This document shows positions 49,190-60,497 of a stretch of 64,000 bases of DNA, piece after piece (the stretch's first letter is position 1; each line of letters opens with the position of its first letter). A program made the position numbers and the translations under genes. Source of the stretch: Nyssa sinensis (lineage: Eukaryota > Streptophyta > Magnoliopsida > Cornales > Nyssaceae); contig CM018036.1 in assembly GCA_008638375.1 (NCBI GenBank), positions 2,020,001 to 2,084,000 on the forward strand. Reading direction: 5' to 3'. The notes beneath the pieces are model-generated. The model was given only the letters and a program-made list of their open reading frames with translations, did not search any database and was not told the DNA's origin.

Positions 49190-50957
49190 GGATGGTGGCC
49201 AAGTGCACCAGGAACACTGCGAACCCAATCAGGCAGTGGCTGCCAATATCTGACAGTCCAAATTCAATAGTCAAAATAATGAGTCCTGACATATGACAAG
49301 ACTATATAACTAAGTGTGAGGATTATACTTACAGGGATATGAGAGTCTCGTGCATTTCTCTTAGCATCAGTGGCAGAGAAGACAGTGTAAAAAAGAAGAA
49401 AGGTGCCCATGATTTCAGCACCAAGGCCGTCCCCCTTGGTGTATCCATGGCTCACAGAGTTGGCTCCGCCACCAAGTCTCTCATACTGGCTTTTCTGGAA
49501 ACCCTTCACAATGCCGGCACCACATATGGCTCCAAGACATTGCATCACCATGTAAAACACTGCCCTGGTCAGTGATAGCTTTCTCGCCAGCAGCAGCCCG
49601 AATGTCACTGCCGGGTTAATGTGACCCCCTGCACCAAGTACCAAAGACAGTCCATATTGCAGAGAGTTGGAGTAGTGTGATCCTTTTATCTTATTTGAGA
49701 AAAATATGTTACGATATTGGAAGGATAAACATCACATTCGAAGAGACCGGAGAGTCTAAGAAGAGGTCTTGGATTCAAACTTGACTCAAAAACTTAAGTT
49801 ATTAAGTCTTGAACTATTAGTTATTCCTTATTACACTAATTGTCAAACACATTACTTCCACAAAATATGAGAGAGGGGTAAGAAAAAGATTGCTTAATTA
49901 TGTGATAGGATAAAATAGTAATTCACTTTTAAAAAATAGGGACAAAATGGGTAATTGCTAACTCTCCAATTCTTTCACTTGGTCTTTTTCCATTTTTGAA
50001 AAGAGAGTAAAATGGTCTTTTATACCTCATTAAGATGGAATGATTTGAAGAGAAAAGAAAAGATTCAAATAGATTGATATCACTTTCTCTTGTTTGGATA
50101 TTTTTTATAAAGAAAATACATTAGGCTTTCTTCTCCAACCTCTCCAAAAGTGGAGAGATTTTGCAAGAAAACAAAGTTCATTTAATAAAAAAGTTTAAAA
50201 AACCAAAAATGTTCTTAAATACATAAATTAAAATTAAGATAATTGTCAAATAAAAAGGATATGACTATCAATTAGTTATATGTACTTTCTTTTTTTTCCC
50301 TACATATTATTTAAACATCAGATAATATTTTTTTTTCTTCTTTCTCTTGAACATTTAAACTAGGACAAAAACGAATATTCTCTTCTCTTCTCTTTTCTTT
50401 AGTATTTTAAATTATTATTTCTTTTCTTTTCTCTTCAAGATTTTTAAATGAAACCTTAAGCTCATTCCTCTCCTTCCTTATTTTTAAACCAAACATAAAA
50501 TAAGTTTTTCTCCTCTTTTCTCTCTCCTCCTTTCCTTCAACTCCATCAATTTCCTTCAACATCAATCCGAACACATTGTTGAGTGTTTTGGTTAGTTTTA
50601 GAGCAGAAAACAAGAAAGGGGTACCTGAAATGCCAGCAATGCAATAGACAAGAGCAAATATCATAGCGCCGAAGGCCCAAGCAATGCCTTGAGTTCCTAC
50701 AGTAGAGCACTTACTAGGAGACCTAACGACGCCCATCACTGTAAGAACAGTTATGTAAAGGAACAACAAAGAGGCTACAAACTCGGCAATGCCGGCCCTG
50801 TAGAAAGACCATGAGGACAACTCTAGGGGCTCGAAGAGCGGTGCCGGTGGTGGCTCTACGTAGTCCTTGTTGTCTTGGGTTTGCGCCCCCGTTCCAATTG
50901 GTTGCCTCTCCGGAAACCTGTTTGCCCCCACCTTCACATCTTCTTCCCTCCCTTCCA

Positions 50958-50958
<1 letters not shown>
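49107..50958 (-). pseudogene. PIP1-type plasma-membrane aquaporin, truncated, last exon missing
   Basis: PIP1 proteins are six-helix water channels of the plasma membrane. Minus-strand exons: 50625-50958, 49333-49628 and 49107-49249. The N-terminus [20 protein letters not shown] is the PIP1 signature. The first pore motif is [11 protein letters not shown] and the second [26 protein letters not shown] and [13 protein letters not shown] are also conserved. Exon 3 has two extra bases near 49241 and 49231; without them it is 141 bases, the usual PIP exon 3 size. The exon encoding the C-terminal end (the WIFWVGP segment through helix 6) is not found anywhere to the left. A partial duplication of exon 3 and a copia element occupy its place. 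The gene cannot make a complete PIP1 unless the exon lies far away. Confidence 0.85.
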
Positions 50959-50993
<35 letters not shown>

Positions 50994-51110
50994 TCAGATG
51001 GGAAAGCAAGGGTGGTTTGTTTGGTTAGAATTTTATTGAAAGCCTATAAAAGTGGATCAAATGGTACAGGAGTAACGAGAAGGGAGGGAGTAGTGTACTT
51101 GTAGCGTGTG
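50625..51110 (-). promoter_or_regulatory. PIP1 exon 1 leader with CT/GA tract
   Basis: Just upstream of the PIP1 ATG (50958, minus) a GA-rich tract on the coding strand (TCTC repeats at about 50958-50998 on the plus strand) forms the leader. GA/CT leader tracts are common in highly expressed plant genes. No clear TATA box was found on the minus strand within 100 bases. Confidence 0.35.
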
Positions 51111-52365
51111 TTTGAGACAAACATGGTGATGATTACTGGTTATGATGATGGTGGTGGTGGAGGCAAGCAAGATTAGATGTATTCTTGTCAATGAAGAGAA
51201 CAAAATTGTCTAGTGTCCATCAATGGTGGCGACCTGCCACCGACCATCCACGCTCACACCAACCATTACCATGAGGGGCGTCTTTTGAGTTTTGCCTCTT
51301 CTTTTTTTTCTTTTCTTTTTTCTTTCAAATTTTTTTTTTTAAAGTATCATCTTTACTTATACGTTCACATGAAATGAGACTTATTATCATAAACCTCGCA
51401 CCTAAGAGATGAACATTTAAATATTTTTTTTATTTATAAAAATGACATACATTATAATAAAAATAATACAATTCTCAAATTTTATTTTTATAAAAATAAT
51501 AATACTTGAATTCATAACCTCTTCTTTAATGAAAAAGACATAGTGACAAATTGAGAGTAGCCCCACTGATTGAGTTTGCCCATTCTTCAAATAAAAAAAA
51601 AATAGGAACGTTTCAATAAATTATGGTATTGTAAAAAATTTGAAGAAACATATATCTTAGTCTTAAGTAAATGCTTTAGTAATTTGGGCTAGGCTTGTTT
51701 GTGTCCCTCTGAGTTGAAATTTTGGTCTTAATTGACTTGCATGATAAAATGCCACTCGCCATAATTATCGATTTCAGAAGGGACCCGATAAAATTCAAGG
51801 GGAATTCTTATGAAAGGGAAAAGCAGACGGAAAAAAAAAAAATTTAAAGAAGAAAAGATTCACTTAGTCAATTTGAAATTCCCAAGTTTGTTGGAATTTA
51901 TTCAATGTTTCAAGCCTAGAATCGTGAAAGTCTGTCATAAACATGATAAAATCTTTAAATTTGTTCAAGCTAATCCACCCATCACCCAACCTCAGTTGCT
52001 ATTATACTATACCAACTTCAGTTATGGATCTTCTCAAGGAATGGATAGAAGGTGCGCTAATATAAATGTAAAAAAAGCATTTGCTTGCATTGTAATTCCC
52101 TTACCTATAGTTCATTTTGAAATGAAATCAGTTTATTTCAAATTATAGAATTAATGATTTAAAATACAGTCGTGTAAAGAGTGACCAGTAGTTTCCCAAT
52201 CAAGACCTCCTGAAATCTAAGGCATGGCAATCGATAGGCTTGAAGCAGGGTGACCCTTTCTCAATACCGATCCTATTTATATTCTTCATTCTCGACCCTA
52301 TCTCGTTTAGATACTTATCCCGACTTTATTTATATTCTCTGACTACATCCCGTCCCGAACCGAAT

Positions 52366-52402
<37 letters not shown>

Positions 52403-55400
52403 AAGTAAGTTAAAACTTTTATTTTGATAGATAAATTAATTTTTTATTACCAAAATAACTAATATAAAAAAAAATAATATAAGTGTGATATGAAAAATTT
52501 TAAAACTAATTTTATATAATACTATTTATTAATATATATAGTATATATAAGAATAAAAAAAATTAATAATATAAGTGTCATTTTATTTGTTATTATTATT
52601 ATTAAAAATAATATTACAGTGAATCATAAATAATAAAAATTTAAAATTTAATTGATGTATATAATTTATGTTGATACATAATTACATATAGTTTAATACA
52701 TAAGTTACATGCGAAAATAAAATCACAAGTCTCCATCTATTATAAGTGAATTCAGCATCTTCTATTATTAAAGTACGATTGATTGTCAGTAACGTTAAAA
52801 GAAAAGTATTGTTACAAAATCATTTGATACTTTTTAGCATGTGATTGCTTTGTCAACATCATAATAATAAAGAGCAAGATATTTCCGCCCTCTCAAAATA
52901 AAAATCTCATTAAAAAATTTTAATTTTTGAAGCAATATTATTTTATTATTTTAAGATTATTAAAATTTTTATATTATTCTCATTTAATTATAAATTATGT
53001 TTATATTAAGTATAATAAAAAATAATTTTAAAAATTTATATGTTAAAAATATATTAATTTTTTAAAAATAAAATCCTTAAAATAAGATAGTGTAAAATAG
53101 AATAAGATGTTCGAAAAATAAGACGGAAGAAGTAACATTTATGAGCAGTTTTGCTTTTGCTTTGCCGCACGTGATTGATTTGCTGGTCACATGGATTTTT
53201 TATAATTGTTATCTTTTTGGTACAGGATATGAAAAAGGCACTTTAATTAAGGGGCGTCGGTCAATGCAAAATGATTGTTATTTTTAATAAAATTGACATA
53301 CACATCTAAAACGTGACAACACGTAGTCCCCGGGCGTAATGGCTGCAATGTCAAAATCATTCACTATTTTTCCCTTCCGATAAAGTTAAATCACTATTCA
53401 ATAATTGTGGTCACTTTATAGGTGCGACTATCTAATTCATAATTTATAATTTATAAATTTTTTTCAAAAAGATAATACTAAATTTTATATTAGATAAGAT
53501 TTATTCGCTTAAGTATCATTATAACAATCAATTATATATGTATTATATATATATATATATTTTAATTTTATTTTAATTTTAATTAAATTTAAATAATGAC
53601 ATGATATACATACATATATATATATAACACAATAAAATTATGACACATATATAAGTAAAAGAAAATTCCTCTTACTTAATATAGAATCAAGCCATGCTCT
53701 TTTTCAAATAAGAGATTATGTGTTTTACTCTCACTTGTTTACAATCGAATGTATAATTTATTTTATTTTTATACTTGTTACGATTTATCTTTGTATTTGT
53801 TATAAAAAATTTTTTCAAGATCTAGAATTAATAAAAAAAAAGTATTTTCTTGACAAAATAATAATAATAATGTTGGTCACTTAAAATGAGAGAAATTGTT
53901 TCATAAATTTGTTATTTATAATTTAAATAATTTTTAAATTTCACGTAATTCATGTTGTATGATTAAAATCATAAAAGTCATTATACTATACGATGAGTTT
54001 ATGAAATGACCATTTTCAAAATAGGTAGAGAAGAATAACACTATCACTTATAATCTTTGTTACATTATTTGGAATGATTAAGAGCCGCAATTAGTTAAGT
54101 ATTACACAGAATTATGCATATGATCTCAAATTATATTTCTAATTAATTTAATTAATTAGACAAGAATTATTGAAACAAGCGGTAAACTGATTACTCTAAA
54201 CATAAATTTAATATTATATTTCAATTACGACATGGTCAATTGTTAAATAAAAATATACCAAATAAATATAATAGTAAACACGACAGAGAAAAAGAGAGAG
54301 ATGCCAAATCTTACGCTTTTTTAAAGTATATTTTCTTTTTAATTTAAGTAGAAAAAAAAAAAGAAAAGAAAAAATAATGTTTGATTTATAACAAAAAAAA
54401 CATTATAAAAATATAAATAACAAAGAGAGCTAAAAAAGTACTTTTAAGAAAAAATAAATACTTTTTATTTTTTTATAATTATAATATTTACTCTTATGCT
54501 TTCTTTGTTTAAATTGTCGCACAACCACAACCACACCACAGCCACCACCACCACCACTACCACCACCACGATCTCAATATTATTTTTAAAGAATAATTTT
54601 AATGATTACATTAAAAAAATTAATATTGAGGTAAAAATAATTTTTGAAAAATAGTTATTAAACATACTTTAATTTTAAAAGGAAAACCCATAAATTATAA
54701 AAAAAAAAAATATTTTTTCTTATTAAAAAATAATTTAAAAAAACATTACCAAACCAACACTAGAATAATTGTTATTCAATTTGAAAAAATAAATAATTTA
54801 TGGGTGCATGATATTTTCATAGGTCTAGAGTCAACCAATCATTTTATCTAATTGAAATCATTTTCCTTCTTCGTATGGATAAAGTAATCTAATATCTAGT
54901 AAAAAAACACTATGGCATGTCCAAGTCAATTCATTATGGCTTGACTCCAAAAGCATACTGGCTGTGCCAGAGGACATGTCTTGGGTCCCCTGCTAATTGT
55001 TTACCAATTTTAAAATGGTATTGGGATAATATCTTAGCAAACGTCATATTCCAATATGGTGGTTGCCCGGAAAAGTTACTAAGTATTCATGGACTATTGT
55101 TAATTAAATTGAGGTCACACACACATATATATATATATATATACATATATATTTATATATAACATGTTAGACTTTTCACAAATACAATATTTTATACCAA
55201 TTGAAGATCAATGTTGTATTTAAATGGCGTGAGTACTAACTCTTTATTCAAGTGATGTAAATTTAATTTTTTATAACAGTGCATGTAGAAGTAGTAGTTT
55301 GGAATATATCGAGAATGGAATTATTGAAATAGTGTGAGTACTTATTCTTTGTTAAGTAACATGTACGTAATAATTAAATTCTCTTCTCCTATCATCTAAG

Positions 55401-55644
55401 GTGCAAATTTGGAAATATTTTACAAATTACATGTTTAAATTTAAATATATTTGACAAGATGTACGTGAATTTTACATAAATAATCAAATGGGAGAGGAAG
55501 CATTAAAGAATGGGTGGGTACAAGGTTCGGTTGTAATTCAATGGACAAAACAAGGGCAACTTAACAGGGCACAGCTTATTTAAGGAAGGAAGCTGCACAG
55601 GTCTCTTCATCAACAAAGTCTCTTTCTGGTAAAAAAAAAAAAAC
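51111..55644. other. AT-rich region between divergent PIP1 and acid phosphatase genes
   Basis: About 4.5 kb of AT-rich DNA with a (TA)n tract at 52371-52400, smaller ones near 53546 and 55120, and a CCA-rich tract near 54535-54570. A fragment near 52195-52360 resembles decayed dispersed repeats. A 112-residue frame at 51810-52148 and an 81-residue frame at 54917-55162 have no recognisable family features. Bases 55560-55644 are the acid phosphatase leader, with TTATTTAAGG near 55577. Confidence 0.45.
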
Positions 55645-58039
55645 ATGGGTGGTGTTGCATTATTTATCGTTCTGGCCACCATTGTTGCATCTTCCCATGC
55701 TGAGGGGATTCCCCAACAAATCCACCATCTCCGGCTTTATACCGGTGCCGCCGGTAGCAAAATTGAAGGCCTTTCCTGCCTAAGCTGGCGTTTTGCAGTA
55801 GAGACCGACAACTTCCGTGACTGGAGCGTAGTTCCAGAGAAATGTGAACATTACGTTGGTTACTACATGATGGGCGAGCAGTACCGTAAAGATTGCGACG
55901 CCGTAGCCTTTGTTGCTATGGCATACGCTGAGACCGTCGCACTTGCCGGCGATGGCCGGGACATTTGGGTGTTTGACATTGACGAGACTACGCTCTCTAA
56001 TTTACCTTATTTTGCCCGGCCTGACGTTGCTTTTGGGTAAGATCATCTACTATTTTACAGGCAACCAACCTTCACTTTATAGTAGCTAGTATGTTAAAAT
56101 ATAAGTAATGTTAGACTGCTTAAATAGTATTCAAATTAAATGTGAGTGTTTAGACACTAATACATAAATTATTATTTTTAGAAAATTATTCATTAAATCG
56201 AAATTATGGTCAATGAATAACTGCCACATGTGCTTATCATGCGACAGTTGTTCATTAATTAGCTAGGAAGAAATGATCTCGGTACAATGAATAACAACTT
56301 GTTAGCAAGAGAAGCTTTTGTAGAAAGAGAAACATGTTTCTTTGTTTTTTTAGTATATGTTTTGGTTCAACTTAATGAATTTCAAAATGAATATTTTAAA
56401 ATTTAAATAAACTTTTTTGGACTGTGAACAATATTATTTATGACTGCAATAAGTTCAAAATAAGCATCTTAGTTACGTTGCTAAAAAAAGACTTTTAAAT
56501 CATTTTTCTTACCGCTCATTCAAACAAGTCTTTGTCTCTCTAATTTTGGTCTCTACAACTTTTTAAGACTTGTCTTGACTTCTTTTTTTTAAAAAGTGGA
56601 GACATTATTTAATAATCATGAAACATTGCTCATATGATATTCTGGACAAATAAATAAATGACATAGTGTTTAGAATGTTATTAAATGAATCTGGGTAACA
56701 GTGTGACGACATCCCTTTTTAACAAGGTTGATCCATCTCTTCCATGATAGTATACATGACATGATGTTATATTAATAATGCATAAACGTGTTAGGCCAAA
56801 CAGGCGTTTTTAAGTTCAAACATACTTTTTTTGATTGTGAACAACATTGTTTATGACTACAATAAGTTTGAAATAAACATTTTAGTTAACTTGTTGAAAA
56901 AGACTTTCAAATTATTTTTTTCACCGCTTTTCCAAACAAATCTTTGCCTCTCTAATTCTGGTCTGTACAACTTTTTAAGACTTGTCTTGACTTCTTCTTT
57001 TTTTTAAAAAGTGGTAACATTATTTAATAATCATGAAACATTGCTCATATGATATTCTGGACAAATAAATAAATGACATAGTGTTTAGAATATTATTAAA
57101 TGAATTTGGCATAACAGTGACAATATCTCTTTTTAACGAGGTTGATTCATCTCTTTCACGATAATATACATGACATGATGTTATATTAAAAATGCATAAA
57201 CGTGATAGGCCAAACCTACTAAAAAAATACATAATTAATGTCAATTTCTCTAATTATATATTTATTAACCTAGATCAATGTTTTGCAAGTGTGGATCATC
57301 ATGAATCCCATATATGTATAAACCAAATGTTATGATTTCAGGACAAAGCCATTCAATAACACGGCGTTCAATGCTTGGGTGGCAGAAGGAAAAGCACCAG
57401 CAATTCCAGGATCTCTGATGCTCTACAAAAAATTGGTCTCTTTAGGGTTTAAGATTGTTTTCCTTACAGGAACAAGAGAAACTTACAGGCAAGTAAGGAT
57501 TTCCAATCTAAAGAAAGCCGGTTACCATACCTGGAAAAAGCTCATTCTAAAGTAAGCACTTCTCTCTTTGGCTTGGATCTTCAACAATAAACCCTACACA
57601 TTTGCAGTGTTTTCCACCTTAAAGCACGTGTTTTTAAATCCAATTTTTTGTTAACTCACATGAATTTATAATTATTTTTCAAACTTATGTTGCATGTTAA
57701 GACGCCTTAAAAGAGCATTTCTTTCTCCTTTCAGTGTAAAATATAAAATTTAAATCAGTACTAAAATTTTCAATGAACTATGTGAATGTGAGAAATTTGT
57801 TTCAAAACGCCGTTTAGTAATGCTTGTTTTGAATCATTAATGGTGATGATGATGATGGGTGCAGGCCAGATAACGATAGCAGCACAGCAGTGGTGTACAA
57901 ATCCTCAAGAAGAGCAGAGCTTGAAGCAGCAGGATACAGAATTATTGGAAACATGGGAGATCAATGGAGTGATTTGTTGGGAACGAATGTTGGGAATCGG
58001 ACTTTCAAGGTCCCAGATCCAATGTACTACATTGCCTGA
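55645..58039 (+). CDS. Plant acid phosphatase / vegetative-storage-protein type (HAD IIIB), three exons
   Basis: A secreted or vacuolar phosphatase of the HAD superfamily, class B acid phosphatase group, which includes soybean vegetative storage proteins. Exons: 55645-56036, 57342-57551 and 57865-58039, total 777 bases, 258 residues, uninterrupted. A signal peptide is evident (ALFIVLATIVASSHA). HAD motif I is VFDIDETTLS, with both catalytic Asp residues. Motif II is FLTGTRE. The conserved Lys region is NLKKAGY, and motif IV is GNMGDQWSDLLG. The FDID, GDQ and D residues suggest it is catalytically competent, unlike storage proteins that have lost the nucleophile. Likely N-glycosylation sites are NNT and NRT. 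Intron 1 (1.3 kb) contains a 414-base tandem duplication. It has no frameshifts, in contrast to several genes here. Confidence 0.93.
56400..57217. repeat. Tandem duplication inside intron 1 of the acid phosphatase gene
   Basis: Copy 1 (about 56400-56802) and copy 2 (about 56818-57217) match along their length, offset by 414 bases. Shared landmarks include CTACAACTTTTTAAGACTTG, then CATGAAACATTGCTCATATG and ATAGTGTTTAGAAT. They end with ATGCATAAACGTG(T/A)TAGGCC. The copies differ at scattered bases and small gaps, so the duplication is old. Confidence 0.85.
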
Positions 58040-59377
58040 GTGTGTTTAAATTAAGGATTTAATAAGTTTGAGCACTTGTAATTTCATGTGTCTAAAAGCT
58101 AATGTGCTCAAATTGCTTCTACCCCCACTTTTCCCTATATCTATTATAATATGTACCATGCAATATGCATTCGGTCTCTGGTCTTAATTTTCTATAATCA
58201 TCTATTTCTGAGAGCTTTGCTGGAAAGTGCTTATTTTCTTTAATATGATTAGGTATTCTCTCTCTCTCTCTCTCTCTGTCACACACACACACACACACAG
58301 CTTCAAGAAAATTATTTCCATAAAGTTGACTGTGCAAGGTTCACAAGAAATCAGTGGCGAATAAAATATATATAACTATATATATAGAGATATATATATA
58401 TATATATATATTTATAACTAAAATAATGCAAATTGAGATCTACAATATGATTTCCTAAAAAAAAAAATAATGATAGTATTGTCAGAATGTGACTCATGTG
58501 GAAGTTTTGTTTATAATTATGTAGGATAATGTTTTATGTTCTAGATTTATGGTCAAAATGAAAGAGACTCATTAATTATTATTATGTTAATTATATTTTA
58601 AAAAATTATCTCATCAATTAATCATTCTTGTTTATATATTTTCACAGATTTAGACATAAAATTTAGATAATAAAATATTATTCTTATAATTAATGTAATA
58701 TTCTAAAGGGCCAATTGTTGCTGCTTCAAGAGCTACAGAACTTGTCTAGGAAAATGAGTAGTCATTATACATCACTGAAAAATACCAGTTATATGTTGGC
58801 CAGAAGTTTTATTTTAATTTTAAAAAAATAGAGGTTAGCTCAATACACTAGTGAATAAAAGATTATGTCCGGAAATAACATAAAAATAAAAAAATTATAT
58901 TATTACCCTAATTTCGCTATTGATAAAATTAGATTGTGTCAAACCATGCAATTTAGGGCTATGTTTGTTTGCCAGCTTGTGAATGAGATTTGATAAATTA
59001 GTTTTTATGACTTTGTAAAATTCGTATTTGGAAAAAATAGGAGTTCATTAATAGTACCCGAAGTAACTAATGGAAGAGTAGATTTGAGATTATTAATCTT
59101 ATCACTACTAGTGAAGGAAGAATTAATTCATTCTTATCAAATTCATGAAACAAACATGGTCTTTATCTAGTGCGACTGACACTCTACTTATGTGACAATT
59201 TCTTACAAATTATTTTACTTACCAAAATTTATGAAGTTTTTTGACTATGGAAAAACTAAAAAGTTATGTGAAATACCGTCACATCACACTCAATAATAAC
59301 ATGATGTGATAATTTGAATAGTTTTTTTTTTAACATAAGGCAAAAGTAGGTATCAAGGTCGATATATTTTTATTAAA
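58040..59377. other. Intergenic region before the CACTA terminus
   Basis: Bases 58040-58130 are probably the acid phosphatase 3' untranslated region. A (CT)n(AC)n compound microsatellite lies at about 58258-58300 and a TA-rich tract at 58363-58412. The remainder is AT-rich; no gene is seen. Confidence 0.5.
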
Positions 59378-59866
59378 CACTACAGGAAAAGTCACTATTA
59401 GCGATGCACGAGTGTGTCGTTACTAGTGGCAATGTGCATCGTAAAAGAGCTTTAGCGACGCACAAATGGGCATCACTAAATACGTCGCACAACGTTGTGT
59501 TGCTAATAGTATTGGTGACGCACACCTTTGCGTGTCGCTAAAGGTAACTATTAGAGACGCACTGTGAGCGTCGCTAATAACTGTGCATGGCGTCGCAAAT
59601 ACTATACACGAACGCAACGTGCGTCGCTAAAAGCAAACATTAGCGACACACAAACAACGTCGCTAATGGTAGCTTTTACCAACGCACACACTATGCGTCG
59701 CTAATGGTTGCTTTTAGCGACGCCCTCATATTTTAGTAACCTTTAGCGATGCATTGTTTGCGTCACTAATAGTGTATTGGCATTCTTTAGCGACGATTGT
59801 AAAGCGTTACTATAAATTTATTTCTTTACTTTTAGTGACGCATTTGTGTGCTTCGCTAAAAATTTT
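59378..59866 (+). mobile_element. Left terminus of a CACTA (En/Spm) DNA transposon
   Basis: The segment opens with CACTACAGGAAAA, the standard CACTA terminal sequence. For about 490 bases it carries at least fifteen subterminal motifs of the form TTAGCGACGCAC or its complement GTGCGTCGCTAA, in both orientations. Such arrays bind the CACTA transposase. No matching right end (TTTTCCTGTAGTG) lies in the remaining 4.1 kb, so the element either extends beyond the window or is truncated. No transposase coding sequence is seen. Confidence 0.88.
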
Positions 59867-60235
59867 TTATTTTTAAAACCATATTTGCTTTGTTTTATTT
59901 GTTGTTTTATTTCTATTTAAACCTGTATCAATCATCCTGATATACAATAAAATCTAAGCATTCTGAAATGAATATATTAAAAAAGAAAAATATATTCATA
60001 TATATATATTATACTAATTATGTACATTTGTAAAAGTATAATTTAACAATAAATAGAAAAATAAAAAATTGTCTCAAAAAATATAACTATAGATATCCAT
60101 GAAAAGAAAAAAAATAAAAATAACAAGTTTCGATACAAAACATAAAGACGGTGGCACAATAATCTTGATTAATCTGAAAAAAAGATCAAATGATATATAT
60201 TAGAACAATTATTAAATATATATGAACATAGAATG

Positions 60236-60269
<34 letters not shown>

Positions 60270-60497
60270 TGCATGTATAAATAGTAAGAACGGCATAAAA
60301 TAGCATAAGTTGCAATCCACTGATCCGAACTGATTGCCATAAGTTTGTTATAGATTATTTTATCATTTGTGAGGTGTGTGATAGGTTTTCGAGATAGTTA
60401 GGCTGATATTCAGTATTTTGGTCTTTCCTCTCCTTCTTCTTTCATTAGTTTATCCTCTCCTCTTCTTTCCTTTATTTCCTACTTATCCAAAGAACCG
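59867..60497. other. AT-rich stretch between the CACTA terminus and the NBS-LRR copy
   Basis: AT-rich DNA with a (TA)n tract at about 60239-60268. No coding sequence is recognised. If the CACTA element reaches past the pseudogene, this is internal to it. Confidence 0.4.

Noticed and set aside
51810..52148. 112-residue frame in the PIP1/acid phosphatase spacer
   Set aside because: Its composition is Lys/Phe-rich as expected from AT-rich DNA. There is no recognisable family and no supporting signals.
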